A DNA stretch of 47,229 nucleotides from Gammaproteobacteria bacterium. GTDB taxonomy: Bacteria; Pseudomonadota; Gammaproteobacteria; JABDBA01. A program made the translations under genes and the position numbers. Each line of letters begins with the position of its first letter. Within the stretch, counting starts at the first letter, position 1. The notes beneath the pieces were generated by a model. That model searched no databases and was not told where the DNA came from. It saw only the letters and a program-made list of their open reading frames with translations. The stretch covers positions 2,780 to 50,008 of the forward strand of contig JABDBA010000012.1 in the NCBI GenBank assembly GCA_013288885.1, given 5' to 3'. Positions 33,747 through 43,064 of this stretch are shown in pieces.

Positions 33747-34544
33747 ATGTCAGTAAAATTCGGAAAGGAAATCTACAATACTGATCATGAGACAGTAGCT
33801 GCACGTGGTATTGAAGTGGACGCTACCTTACTAACTAAAATGCTGCATGGGCCAGTAAAAAATATCATCTATGATAAGATGGGCAAAAAAGATGTGCGCG
33901 AATTGTTAAATGGTGTTGCTACTACTGGATTTGAAAAAGAAAAACTACAGCAAATACTAACCCCCCAAATAGAGGTAACACATACGCGAATTGGAGAAGC
34001 CCTATGTGAAACCTTTGTGGCAAATGAACATAATTGCGAATTCCCATGGCCTGCAAGCCGTGATTTAAAAAATCCCAACGCCAGCCCTGCAGGTGCTGAT
34101 CTAGTAGGTTTTCAGCATGTTGCAGATAATGACGTTCCCTACCGGTTTGCTTTTGGAGAAGTTAAAACTTCAACTGAGTCGAAATGGCCGCCAACTGTAT
34201 CGCACCGTGAAGGAGGATTACAAGATCAAATAAATGATCTGCGAGATTCAGAAAAAAAGAAAGAAAATATCATCCTCTATCTATACCATCATGCCAAAAA
34301 TGCAACATGGATGCCGATGTTTCAAAGTGCAGTAAAACGTTATTTGCGCAGCATTAGTGATGTAACTATTTTTGGGGGATTGGTTCGAGATGTTGAACCT
34401 AAAGAAACTGATTTAAGCAAGCATGCAGTTATCTCTGCTAAAGATAAACCTACTGAAACTAACATCACATTTGTTGCGATATACTTACCAATCGGCATTA
34501 TTCCTAAGCTACCAAAAATGTTATCGGGAGGACTTTCCGCATGA
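33747..34544 (+). CDS. hamA: HamA-like (DUF1837) nuclease of a Hachiman-type defence system
   Basis: 265 residues; AAGAGG precedes the ATG. The central part shows the PD-(D/E)XK-like set of DUF1837: RIGEALCETFVA (E near 95), GADLVGF (D near 117), FAFGEVKTS (E-x-K near 135), then QINDLRD and VKRYLR helices. HamA is the nuclease effector of Hachiman, kept inactive by HamB and released on phage damage. It overlaps the helicase gene by 4 nt (ATGA), the usual hamA-hamB arrangement. AbpA of the AbpAB system is the close alternative, with the same domain and gene order. No toxin-type export or membrane segment is present. Confidence 0.8.
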   Translation: MSVKFGKEIYNTDHETVAARGIEVDATLLTKMLHGPVKNIIYDKMGKKDVRELLNGVATTGFEKEKLQQILTPQIEVTHTRIGEALCETFVANEHNCEFPWPASRDLKNPNASPAGADLVGFQHVADNDVPYRFAFGEVKTSTESKWPPTVSHREGGLQDQINDLRDSEKKKENIILYLYHHAKNATWMPMFQSAVKRYLRSISDVTIFGGLVRDVEPKETDLSKHAVISAKDKPTETNITFVAIYLPIGIIPKLPKMLSGGLSA

Positions 34545-37500
34545 CATTAACATTTACTCATTTGGAAGAAGTTGATCAACATTGGGCAGTTAAGGCTATT
34601 GGAGAAGGCGCCTATAAACAAGGGCTAGAACAAGCCAACGAAAGCTTAGTTAAAATAAATTTACAACATGTTATCACTCCTATAGAAGACCATTGTTTCG
34701 ATCCTAATTTACTAGAAAGATTGGCTATTGCCTATGAACTGGCCGCCATTGAAGGATTAGAAGCTTTTATTCATCCTGCAAATTCCGAAGAAAGTCAAAT
34801 ACTTCAGAACCAAGCAAGAGCAGGGGCACATCGCGCCTTTGGATTGAAGCGTATATTGCCTATCCCTAATGAAACATCGGAAGCGCGCATTTTTCATGTA
34901 TTGCATTTAGCAGGCCTAGGCTATTGTGGAGATCGCTGGGTTGATGTGCGCCGCTGGCTTGAGGAAGACGAACTTTCGCAAAAAATACCCTCCATGGTTA
35001 ATATTAACTGGGATCAACGTTTACTTTATAATCTTTATGATGCTTGGGTGCGATTACTACGAAAAAAAAATTGGGAAGACTTGAATCAAGTCAGTGAAAT
35101 TATAATTAATTTACGAAAAGAACAAAAAATATTTGAGGAAAATTATTTAACAAATGTGAAGAATGATGATGAGTCTATCCTTGCATTAAGATTAGTGGCG
35201 CTATATCACTGGGCTAAAGCAACAGAGCGTTTAGCAGAATATATGCTGCAAGGAGAACCTGCTTCTATAAACACTGAACTAGATCAGCATTTTGAAGCAG
35301 CATACAAAGCTGCTGAAAATACCCAAGACCATCAATTCGAAATGATTCTGCGCTGGTTACATGTTGCCAGTCGCCAAATGGTATCAGGTTCGGTCTGGTG
35401 GGTTGCACATACAGTAAACTCGCGCGTAACTAGTTTTGTAAAACATATAACTAAAAAAGCTCGTGGAATGTTTGAACTACTCCCCCCACAACGGGTCGCT
35501 TTGCACACAGGGGGACTGTTAAATCAGGCTCATCGTGCGGTGGTAATAGATATGCCTACTTCTGGAGGGAAAACAGCACTTGCTCAATTTCGTATTCTTC
35601 AGGCTTTAAATCAATTTGCACAAGATAATGCGTGGATCGCTTATATAGCACCAACGCGTGCGCTAGTATCTCAGATCACAAGACGTTTAAGAGAAGATTT
35701 TTCACCCTTAGGTATCAAAGTTGAACAACTAACAGGGGCTGTTGAAATTGATGCCTTTGAGGAAACACTACTTGAACAAAAAGATGCTTTTCAAATTTTG
35801 GTTGCCACCCCGGAAAAGTTACAATTAGTTATGCGTAATAAAAAAATTTCTCGTCCACTCGTACTGGTAGTAATGGATGAGGCTCAAAATATTGAAGACA
35901 CAGAACGCGGACTCAGAATTGAACTATTACTATCAACCATTAAACAAGAGTGTTCACGTGCTAATTTTTTATTACTTATGCCATTTGTGCCAAATGCAAA
36001 AGATTTAGCTCATTGGCTTGGGGATGGAAGAGGTGCATCAATAAGCCTTAGCAGCTCACCTTGGCAACCCAATGAACGTATCGTAGGTATGTTCGATATT
36101 CAGAAACCAATATCAAAAAAGAAAAACGGTGACTGGAATCTAGAATTTGAAACCCTTATAACTACACAACAATCGATTCATTTACGCGGCAAACATCGGG
36201 TCGCTGGCAATCGACCATTAAGTAATTTGAATTATACAAAAGCAAAAGGACTTAGTACTCAAGCCGGGGCAATGGCTAAAGTTTTTTCTGTCAGGGGTAC
36301 GAGTGTTGTAGTAACACAAAAAACTGATGATGCTTGGAACGTTGCCCGCAAACTCTACCAAGAAATGCCAACCCTGAACATTATCCATGAAGACATCGCT
36401 TTAGTGCAACGCTTTCTCAAAACTGAAATTAGCGAAAATTTTGAGCTAATTGAAATGCTTTCAAAAGGAATTGCCGTACATCACTCTGGTTTACCTTCCG
36501 AAGTGTTAGCACTCATAGAATGGCTAACTGAAAAAGAACACATTAAAGTTCTTTGTGCAACTACAACTATTGCACAAGGACTTAATTTTCCCGTTTCATC
36601 TGTTTTCTTAGCAACCCGCAAGTATATTTATGATAAAGAAATGTCCCATCGAGCATTTTGGAATTTAGCGGGGCGCGCTGGGCGTGTCGGACATGGCAGT
36701 ATAGGTGTTGTTGGAATAGCCGCCGGTGACAATCCAAATGAAGTTCGTAAGTATGTAGAGAGCGCCACGGGTGCACTTATTTCACGACTTGTTGAAATGT
36801 TAGATGAACTAGAAAAAGCTGGATCAACTCTAGATTTATCGGCTGTTTTTAGCCAGGATCAATGGGCCGACTTCCGTTGTTATATTGCACATCTTTGGAA
36901 TGAAAAGAAAAACCTTGAAATTGTAATTGGAGAAGTTGAGCAACTACTTCGCGGCACCTATGGATATTCAACACTTCGCAAAAAATCTGATGCAAATTCA
37001 AATTCAAAAGCAGATGCGGTTCTTGAGATAACTAAGGATTATATTCGCAAACTAGCAGATCATCCACAAAATGCCAGTCTCGCTGATAGCACCGGTTTTT
37101 CACCTGAAGGAGCGCGCACAGCGCTTCTCGAATTGAAAAATTTAGAAAATAGACTTCAAATAACAGATTGGCAACCCAATAGTCTTTTTGGTGACAATAA
37201 TTTTTCTGTACTACCACAACTATTTGGAGTGATGATGAAAATCCCTCAATTATCTTTTGAAGGGTTTAGCAATAACGGGGAGAAGGGAACGAATATCGCT
37301 GAAGTTACTCAAGCTTGGGTTGCAGGACAGTCAGTTGAAGCAATTGCTCGCGCCTACTTTAAAGGTGAAACCACTACTGAACAGATATCAAAAGCTTGTA
37401 AAGCTATATATCGAGATATTGCTAATAGCGGCGCCTGGGGACTTTCTGCTCTTAGTAAAATGCCAACATCCGGCTTGAACTTTGAAAATATGTCCGAAGA

Positions 37501-37780
37501 AGAAAAGCGTAAAATTAATAACTTACCCGCTATGATTTATCATGGAGTACGCTCCGAAGAAGCTGTCTTGATGAGAATGAATTCTGTCCCTCGCAGTATT
37601 GCAGAGCAACTAGGTGAAACATTTAAGGCTCAAAAATCAAAACCACAGTTATCGTCAACAATAGCATGTGAATTCTTAAAATCGTTGCAAGTTTCAGAAT
37701 GGGATAATGTAAAGCCAGCTAAGTCTGCAATGTCAGGTGCAGACTATCAAAAAATTTGGAAACGTCTATCTGGGTTATAG
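34541..37780 (+). CDS. hamB: HamB-like DEAD/DEAH-box helicase of a Hachiman-type defence system
   Basis: 1079 residues. N-terminal ~320 residues form a helical region. The SF2 helicase core follows: Walker A MPTSGGKTA (K344), motif Ia APTRALV, motif II VVMDEAQN (D446, E447), motif III-like LLLMPFV, then the C-lobe with HHSGLPSEVL, LCATTTIAQGLNFP, and motif VI NLAGRAGRVGHG. The final ~350 residues are a helical accessory domain. HamB senses phage DNA intermediates and frees HamA. The length is typical for the family. It is the last gene of the unit; a small antisense ORF begins 19 nt away on the opposite strand. It is intact. Confidence 0.82.
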   Translation: MTLTFTHLEEVDQHWAVKAIGEGAYKQGLEQANESLVKINLQHVITPIEDHCFDPNLLERLAIAYELAAIEGLEAFIHPANSEESQILQNQARAGAHRAFGLKRILPIPNETSEARIFHVLHLAGLGYCGDRWVDVRRWLEEDELSQKIPSMVNINWDQRLLYNLYDAWVRLLRKKNWEDLNQVSEIIINLRKEQKIFEENYLTNVKNDDESILALRLVALYHWAKATERLAEYMLQGEPASINTELDQHFEAAYKAAENTQDHQFEMILRWLHVASRQMVSGSVWWVAHTVNSRVTSFVKHITKKARGMFELLPPQRVALHTGGLLNQAHRAVVIDMPTSGGKTALAQFRILQALNQFAQDNAWIAYIAPTRALVSQITRRLREDFSPLGIKVEQLTGAVEIDAFEETLLEQKDAFQILVATPEKLQLVMRNKKISRPLVLVVMDEAQNIEDTERGLRIELLLSTIKQECSRANFLLLMPFVPNAKDLAHWLGDGRGASISLSSSPWQPNERIVGMFDIQKPISKKKNGDWNLEFETLITTQQSIHLRGKHRVAGNRPLSNLNYTKAKGLSTQAGAMAKVFSVRGTSVVVTQKTDDAWNVARKLYQEMPTLNIIHEDIALVQRFLKTEISENFELIEMLSKGIAVHHSGLPSEVLALIEWLTEKEHIKVLCATTTIAQGLNFPVSSVFLATRKYIYDKEMSHRAFWNLAGRAGRVGHGSIGVVGIAAGDNPNEVRKYVESATGALISRLVEMLDELEKAGSTLDLSAVFSQDQWADFRCYIAHLWNEKKNLEIVIGEVEQLLRGTYGYSTLRKKSDANSNSKADAVLEITKDYIRKLADHPQNASLADSTGFSPEGARTALLELKNLENRLQITDWQPNSLFGDNNFSVLPQLFGVMMKIPQLSFEGFSNNGEKGTNIAEVTQAWVAGQSVEAIARAYFKGETTTEQISKACKAIYRDIANSGAWGLSALSKMPTSGLNFENMSEEEKRKINNLPAMIYHGVRSEEAVLMRMNSVPRSIAEQLGETFKAQKSKPQLSSTIACEFLKSLQVSEWDNVKPAKSAMSGADYQKIWKRLSGL

Positions 37781-37799
37781 GAGAGACAGCGATAAAAAC

Positions 37800-37952
37800 T
37801 CAAAATTTGCTTTCGCAAAAAACGGGTTCTCTTCTTGCATGAATACAAGCGATAATATCTTCCACCGTAATATCCATATTTACACCCTCTATATCCAACG
37901 GAGATTCATTTGATTCGTCGGTAGGGGCGGGTAGTTGGTCATCCTTACACAT
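37800..37952 (-). CDS. Possible 50-residue acidic protein at the island's right edge
   Basis: ATG at 37952 to TGA at 37800-37802, opposite strand to hamB. The product is acidic at the N-terminus (MCKDDQLPAPTDESNES) and ends HARREPVFCESKF. An internal ATG (MDITVEDII) has better spacing to TTTGGATAT-like sequence but no clear ribosome site. A weak GAGAAAG precedes the first ATG. It lies right after tRNA-Arg in the same direction. Family unknown; it may be non-coding. It is the only ORF in 37781-37978. Confidence 0.3.
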   Translation of the reverse strand: MCKDDQLPAPTDESNESPLDIEGVNMDITVEDIIACIHARREPVFCESKF

Positions 37953-37978
37953 AATAACTTTCTCATTGAAACGAATTT

Positions 37979-38055
37979 TGGCGCGCCCGGAGAGATTCGA
38001 ACTCCCGACACCCAGGTTCGAAGCCTGGTACTCTATCCAGCTGAGCTACGAGCGC
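37979..38055 (-). tRNA. tRNA-Arg (TCG), CCA encoded
   Basis: Read on the minus strand: acceptor GCGCTCG pairs with CGGGCGC, D-arm GCTC..GAG, anticodon stem CCAGG/CCTGG with loop CTTCGAA (anticodon TCG, Arg), T-arm with TTCGAATC, and an encoded GCCA end. 77 nt. The 3' half (37978-38023) is duplicated at 31109, making this the island's attachment gene. The rsmG stop codon TAG coincides with tRNA positions 8-10. Confidence 0.95.
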
Positions 38056-38732
38056 GTGGGGGTAATAATATCACCTACCTGTTCTTTTGTCACACACACC
38101 AAACACCGCTGTGCGTCTAGCCCTGGCACTTTGAGTGGGTGCACAGCTTCTAGCTTAAACCCCGCCGGAATTTCTTTTATTTCATCTGTAGGGTGTGCCC
38201 CTTTCATCGCTAAAAATTTCCCGTCGTTACAACACAGGTGTTGGGTTTTTTGCAAAAAATCGTGCAGTGAACTAAATGCGCGCGCCATCACAATATCAAA
38301 ACATTCCACATTTTTAAGTTCTTCGACACGCGTTTGCATTACTTGTATGTTAGGTATTTTTAAACTTTGCACTACATGGGTTAAAAAGCGGGTTTTTTTG
38401 CCATTGCTATCTAACAAGACAAACTGCATTTGTGGCAGAACCAATGCTAATGGAATGCCCGGCAAACCTGCGCCACTGCCCACATCGAGAATTCGCTTGC
38501 CTTGTATATAAGGCAAAATAGCAAGACTATCTAGAACATGTTGGGTGATCATTTTTTCTGGATCACACACACTGGTGAGATTATAGGTTTGGTTCCACTT
38601 GGCTAACAACTGCAAAAATTGTAATAACTGTTGTTGTATATCATGAGAAACGATCAACCCAGAGACGGTAATTTTTTGTGCCAACGATTGTGAAAACTCA
38701 GCCGAATTAAACATGTGAGGCTTTGTCAACAT
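38046..38732 (-). CDS. rsmG: 16S rRNA (guanine527-N7)-methyltransferase RsmG
   Basis: 228 residues from the first ATG; a second in-frame ATG at 38714 gives 222 and overlaps mnmG by 8 nt instead of 26, so the true start is uncertain. RsmG methylates G527 of 16S rRNA using SAM. Signatures: [10 protein letters not shown] (~45-55), [25 protein letters not shown] (SAM motif I), [14 protein letters not shown], and VMARAFSSL. It follows mnmG with an overlap, the conserved gidA-gidB arrangement. Its 3' end extends 10 nt into the tRNA-Arg gene on the same strand; maturation of the tRNA would then cut the rsmG message near its stop codon. Confidence 0.95.
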   Translation of the reverse strand: MLTKPHMFNSAEFSQSLAQKITVSGLIVSHDIQQQLLQFLQLLAKWNQTYNLTSVCDPEKMITQHVLDSLAILPYIQGKRILDVGSGAGLPGIPLALVLPQMQFVLLDSNGKKTRFLTHVVQSLKIPNIQVMQTRVEELKNVECFDIVMARAFSSLHDFLQKTQHLCCNDGKFLAMKGAHPTDEIKEIPAGFKLEAVHPLKVPGLDAQRCLVCVTKEQVGDIITPTRS

Positions 38733-40602
38733 GTGACCGCTTTTTCAAATGAATCAATAACAACGAAACAGCGGCGGGAGTAATACCAGGAATACGTGCC
38801 GCTTGACCGAGTGTTTGCGGTTTTATTTTATTGAGTTTTTCGCGTACTTCGGTGGATAGACCACTGACTTGTTGATAATCAAAATCCACCGGCAACGATG
38901 ATTCTTCATAACGGCGTTGACGTTCAATATCGGCTAATTGTCTTTCTACATAACCACCGTATTTAGCACAGATTTCCACTTGTTCTGCCACTTTGTGATC
39001 AGTAACGCCAGGGCCAATATCCGTAACCGACATTAATGCTGAATAACTCACTTCGGGGCGCCGTAATAATTCTGCCGCGCGATATTCTCGCGTTAGTGGT
39101 GTTTGCAATAAACGTGCCACGGTTTCACTCAATGCGGTTTGTGGCCTAATCCACAGTGCTTGCAAACGTTGTTGTTCAAGTTCCAACGCTTCGCGTTTGA
39201 CCGCAAATAATTGCCAACGTTGTTCATCGACTAAACCGAGTTGATACCCAATTTCAGTTAAACGCATATCCGCATTATCTTCGCGCAATAACAAACGATA
39301 TTCCGCGCGACTGGTAAACATACGGTACGGCTCTAACGTACCCTGCGTAATTAAATCATCAATCAATACACCTATGTACGCTTGATCGCGTTTAGGGCAC
39401 CATGCTTCTTTTTCTTGTGCTTTGCGTGCGGCATTTAATCCGGCAATTAAACCTTGTGCCGCTGCTTCTTCATAACCCGTAGTGCCGTTGATTTGTCCGG
39501 CTAAAAATAAGTTTTCAATAAAACGCGATTCTAACGAAGATTTAAGATCGCGCGGATCAAAAAAATCATATTCGATCGCATAACCCGGGCGCGTGATATG
39601 AACGTTTTCTAAACCTTTGATAGTGCGCACAAATTCTTCCTGTAAATCAAACGGTAAACTGGTGGAAATACCATTCGGATAAATTTCATGCGTATGCAAC
39701 CCTTCTGGCTCCAAAAAAATTTGATGCGAAATTTTATCGGCAAAACGCACTACTTTATCTTCGATAGAAGGGCAATAACGCGGGCCTACACCTTCGATCA
39801 CACCGGTATATAACGGCGATCGTTCCAACCCTTGGCGAATTAACGCATGAGTATTTTCATTGGTATGTGTAATGTGACAGGGTGTTTGTTGTGGATGTTG
39901 TGTCACTTGACCTAAAAAAGAAAATACCGGCAACGGTTGATCACTGGGTTGCACAATGAGTTGACTAAAATCGATCGTGCGGCCATCTAAGCGCGGCGGC
40001 GTACCTGTTTTTAAACGCCCGGTGCGCAATGGCAATTGCCGCAGTTTTTCTGCTAACATCATAGCAGGCGGATCACCGGCGCGCCCGGCTTGATAATTAG
40101 CAAATCCAATATGAATTTTGCCTGCCAAAAAAGTGCCTGCGGTCAACACCACGCAACGTGCTTTAAAATGCAAACCCATTTGTGTTACTACGCCTGTGAT
40201 ACGATCATTTTCCAGCGTTAAATCATCAACCGCTTGTTGAAAAATAACTAAATTAGGTTGGTTTTCTAATGCAAAACGCACCGCTTGTTTATAGAGCATA
40301 CGATCGGCTTGCGCACGCGTCGCGCGCACTGCAGGGCCTTTGCTGGCATTTAAGGTGCGCCAGTGGATACCGGCTTGATCGGCGGCAATAGCCATAATGC
40401 CGCCCAGCGCGTCGATTTCTTTGACTAAATGCCCTTTGCCAATACCGCCAATGGAGGGGTTACAAGACATTTGCCCCAAGGTTTCAATGTTGTGAGTTAA
40501 CAATAAGGTTTTAGCGCCCAGGCGTGCGGAGGCCAACGCAGCCTCAGTGCCAGCGTGACCACCGCCGATGATAATGACGTCAAATGTAGTTGAATGGTTC
40601 AT
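38707..40602 (-). CDS. mnmG: tRNA uridine-5-carboxymethylaminomethyl modification enzyme MnmG
   Basis: 631 residues, full family length. FAD-binding [25 protein letters not shown] at the N-terminus, the MnmG-specific [48 protein letters not shown], and the C-terminal MnmE-interaction domain ([45 protein letters not shown]). With MnmE it installs carboxymethylaminomethyl groups at U34 of several tRNAs. Cytosolic. First gene of the mnmG-rsmG unit, divergent from the FKBP gene across a 157-nt gap. Conserved and intact. Confidence 0.98.
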   Translation of the reverse strand: MNHSTTFDVIIIGGGHAGTEAALASARLGAKTLLLTHNIETLGQMSCNPSIGGIGKGHLVKEIDALGGIMAIAADQAGIHWRTLNASKGPAVRATRAQADRMLYKQAVRFALENQPNLVIFQQAVDDLTLENDRITGVVTQMGLHFKARCVVLTAGTFLAGKIHIGFANYQAGRAGDPPAMMLAEKLRQLPLRTGRLKTGTPPRLDGRTIDFSQLIVQPSDQPLPVFSFLGQVTQHPQQTPCHITHTNENTHALIRQGLERSPLYTGVIEGVGPRYCPSIEDKVVRFADKISHQIFLEPEGLHTHEIYPNGISTSLPFDLQEEFVRTIKGLENVHITRPGYAIEYDFFDPRDLKSSLESRFIENLFLAGQINGTTGYEEAAAQGLIAGLNAARKAQEKEAWCPKRDQAYIGVLIDDLITQGTLEPYRMFTSRAEYRLLLREDNADMRLTEIGYQLGLVDEQRWQLFAVKREALELEQQRLQALWIRPQTALSETVARLLQTPLTREYRAAELLRRPEVSYSALMSVTDIGPGVTDHKVAEQVEICAKYGGYVERQLADIERQRRYEESSLPVDFDYQQVSGLSTEVREKLNKIKPQTLGQAARIPGITPAAVSLLLIHLKKRSHVDKASHV

Positions 40603-40759
40603 AAACTAAAATTAAGTGTTACCTGCAAGGGCACCATCATAACAAATCTTGTTATAAAAGCCCACCAACCTCTAGTTTTCTTACTATGGATGAGGCACAA
40701 TACAGGCTCTATTTTGGTGTTCACAACTTTTTCCAACAGATATTTTATAAGGAGTTTCC

Positions 40760-41653
40760 ATGAAACTACGTACTTTAACGACCATCGGGATAGGTCTTGT
40801 TGTATATGCCCAAATCAGCGCAGCTGATCAAACCACCCCTACACAAACTACCACTACTACAACGGCACAAGTAGTTCAGCAAGCGCAAGTTAAATCCTTG
40901 CCAACCACCAGCGCACCTGTGACGGTTACGACAACTACGGCCAAAACTGCGCCTACTGCTACTCCTGCAGCACAAACCCAAGTTACTACCACTACTGCAA
41001 CTGCTGCAAACCCAGCTATGGCTTTGACAACCGATAAAGATAAAGTCAGTTACAGCATCGGTGTTGATTTAGGTAATAATTTTAAAACACAAAACATCGA
41101 TATTGACCCAACCATTTTAGCGCGCGGTTTAAAAGATGTAATGTCGGGTAGCCCATTGGCACTCACCCCACAACAAATGGGTGATACCTTGATGGCATTT
41201 CAAAAACAAATGATCGCACAAAAACAAGCGGCTTTTGCGCAAGCTGGCACAGCCAACAAGCAAGAAGGCGATACGTTTTTAGCGGCCAACAAAACTAAAC
41301 CTGGTGTTATCACTACAACAACTGGCTTGCAATATAAAATCATCACCAAAGGTAAAGGAACCACGCCAACCGATAGCGATATGGTAACGGTAGATTATGC
41401 TGGTAGCTTCCTCAATGGCAAAGTTTTTGATAGCTCTTATCAACGCGGCAAACCAGTTACCTTCCCAACCACTCAAGTAATTCCAGGTTGGACTGAAGCA
41501 TTGAAATTAATGCAACCAGGTGCTACCTATGAAATCTTTGTGCCACCTACACTCGCTTATGGCGCAAATGGTTTTGGTAATGTTATTGGCCCGAATCAAA
41601 CATTAGTTTTCAAAATTCATTTGATTGATGTGAAGAAAACGAAGCAGGGTTAA
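40760..41653 (+). CDS. Mip-like FKBP-type peptidyl-prolyl isomerase (secreted/periplasmic)
   Basis: 297 residues with AAGGAG before the ATG. Signal peptide ~1-22 (VVYAQISA / ADQ), then an unusual Thr/Ala/Gln-rich linker (~22-92), an FKBP N-terminal dimerisation helix region (KVSYSIGVDLGNNFKTQNID, ~93-175), and the FKBP_C domain (~190-290; VDYAGSFLNGKVFDSSY, IPGWTEALKLMQPGATYEIFVPP, LAYG, LVFKIHL). The two-part layout matches Mip/FkpA of Legionella-type bacteria. It accelerates prolyl isomerisation of exported proteins and, in Legionella, helps infection. The long Thr-rich linker is the odd part and may be a flexible wall-spanning spacer. Confidence 0.93.
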   Translation: MKLRTLTTIGIGLVVYAQISAADQTTPTQTTTTTTAQVVQQAQVKSLPTTSAPVTVTTTTAKTAPTATPAAQTQVTTTTATAANPAMALTTDKDKVSYSIGVDLGNNFKTQNIDIDPTILARGLKDVMSGSPLALTPQQMGDTLMAFQKQMIAQKQAAFAQAGTANKQEGDTFLAANKTKPGVITTTTGLQYKIITKGKGTTPTDSDMVTVDYAGSFLNGKVFDSSYQRGKPVTFPTTQVIPGWTEALKLMQPGATYEIFVPPTLAYGANGFGNVIGPNQTLVFKIHLIDVKKTKQG

Positions 41654-41672
41654 TTGATTGAAGTTGTCATTT

Positions 41673-41715
41673 GTAGGTCGGATCAAGTCGCGCAAGCGAC
41701 GGATCCGACATGCGG
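41673..41715. repeat. REP-like double hairpin
   Basis: GTCGGATC (41677-41684) pairs with GATCCGAC (41702-41709), and inside it GTCGC (41687-41691) pairs with GCGAC (41696-41700) around a GCAA tetraloop. The unit is of the GTAGGTCGGAT..ATCCGACA type widely dispersed in gammaproteobacteria. It lies between the FKBP and AmpG-like genes and may act as a terminator. Confidence 0.7.
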
Positions 41716-41739
41716 TGTTTACACAAATTTAAATAACTC

Positions 41740-42972
41740 ATGAAAAACCAAACCATCAACTACCGCCGTTTATTCATTTTTCTACTACTTGGCTTTTCAT
41801 CAGGCTTACCACTCGCACTCACGGGTTCTACTTTACAAGCTTGGTTCACTACCAGCGGCATTAGTATTGTTACTATTGGTGCGCTGAGTTTAGTGGGACA
41901 ACCGTATGTGTATAAATTTTTGTGGGCGCCGTTATTAGATCGTTATATTCCACCTTTTTTAGGGCGTCGCCGTGGCTGGTTGATGATCATTCAATTTGCT
42001 TTATTACTTAGCATTATAGCGATGGCGTTTGGTGATCCGCTAAATCACGCAGGGGTCATTAGCATTCTTGCGCTGTTAGTCGCTTTCTTTTCTGCCTCAC
42101 AAGATATTGCGGTTGATGCTTATCGTACTGAAGCCACGCCAGCTGAAGAACGTGGTTTGAGCAGTGCGTTTTATTCCGGCGGTTATCGTATCGCGATGCT
42201 AGTATCCGGCGGCTTGGGGTTAATCTTAGCTGGGCTGATAGGCTGGCAAGAAACCTATTTGATCATGTCAGCACTAATTATCATCGGCTTAATTGCCACC
42301 TGGTTCGGCGAAGAACCTGTGCTTGAAAAAAAACCACCGACGACATTATATGCTGCTGTTGTCGATCCTTTTCGCGAATTTTTATCACGCAAATCTGCCT
42401 GGGCATTTTTGCTAGTGATCGTACTTTATAAATTTGGCGATGCACTGAGTCTTTCTTTGACCACGCCGTTTCTTATTCGCGGTTTAGGTTTTTCATTAAT
42501 CACTATTGGTAGCGTGAATAAATTGGTCGGCCTCATTGGCTCTATGACAGGTATCTTATTGGGCGGCGCGATCATGATACGCCTATCACTTTATCGCTCG
42601 TTATTTTTATTCGGCATTTTGCAAATGGTGGCTATTCTCATGTTGATGATATTAGCCATTGTCGGTAAAAATTACGTGTTATTAGTGGTCACTTTATTTA
42701 TCGATAATCTTTTTAATGGCATGGGCACTGCGGCTTTAATGGCGTTAACAATGAGCTTGTGCGATCAACACTATACCGCAACACAATATGCGTTGTTATC
42801 GGCCATTGCTTCAGTCGCACGTGTTTTTATCGGCCCAATTGCCGGGGTCATGGTCGAGCACCTAGGTTGGCCGAATTTCTTTGCCTGGTCGTTAGTGGTC
42901 TGTGTGCCTGGTTTGATTGCCTTATGGTGGGTACGCCATAGAATTGGCACATTGAGCCTACAAGCCGCCTAA
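41740..42972 (+). CDS. ampG: AmpG-type muropeptide transporter (MFS)
   Basis: 410 residues, about 12 membrane helices, of the AmpG/PAT branch of the major facilitator superfamily. Opening motif RLFIFLLLGFSSGLPLALTGSTLQAW and FLWAPLLDRYIPPFLGRRRGWL are AmpG hallmarks, followed by SASQDIAVDAYRTE. AmpG imports GlcNAc-anhydromuropeptides from the periplasm for cell-wall recycling. It lacks the extra C-terminal helices of E. coli AmpG (about 490 residues), so it is a short AmpG-family member. No ribosome site is obvious before the ATG. It may supply fragments related to the GH20 enzyme's pathway, but it is far from it. Confidence 0.88.
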   Translation: MKNQTINYRRLFIFLLLGFSSGLPLALTGSTLQAWFTTSGISIVTIGALSLVGQPYVYKFLWAPLLDRYIPPFLGRRRGWLMIIQFALLLSIIAMAFGDPLNHAGVISILALLVAFFSASQDIAVDAYRTEATPAEERGLSSAFYSGGYRIAMLVSGGLGLILAGLIGWQETYLIMSALIIIGLIATWFGEEPVLEKKPPTTLYAAVVDPFREFLSRKSAWAFLLVIVLYKFGDALSLSLTTPFLIRGLGFSLITIGSVNKLVGLIGSMTGILLGGAIMIRLSLYRSLFLFGILQMVAILMLMILAIVGKNYVLLVVTLFIDNLFNGMGTAALMALTMSLCDQHYTATQYALLSAIASVARVFIGPIAGVMVEHLGWPNFFAWSLVVCVPGLIALWWVRHRIGTLSLQAA

Positions 42973-43064
42973 TCGGCTATTTGGCCTTTACAAAACCCTA
43001 ATCTTAGACAATACTTAAAGGTATACTCAAGGGTATAGCAAGGCATGCTTGCTAGGAGGCTATT

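Larger units (their letters stand above)
31110..38023. mobile_element. tRNA-Arg-integrated genomic island carrying a Hachiman-like system
   Basis: The 46-bp att-like repeats at 31109-31154 and 37978-38023 bound a 6.87-kb segment (one repeat-to-repeat period). The intact tRNA-Arg is at the right end with its 3' half forming the right repeat, the classical arrangement for an element inserted in a tRNA 3' end. Cargo: an oxidoreductase, an AAA+ ATPase with HTH, HamA-like and HamB-like genes, and a small ORF. No integrase, transposase or excisionase is visible, so the island probably moved with help in trans or has lost its integrase. Confidence 0.8.

Noticed and set aside
38074..38511. Antisense ORF across rsmG
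   Set aside because: It mirrors the conserved rsmG frame on the opposite strand and crosses the tRNA gene; no independent evidence for translation.
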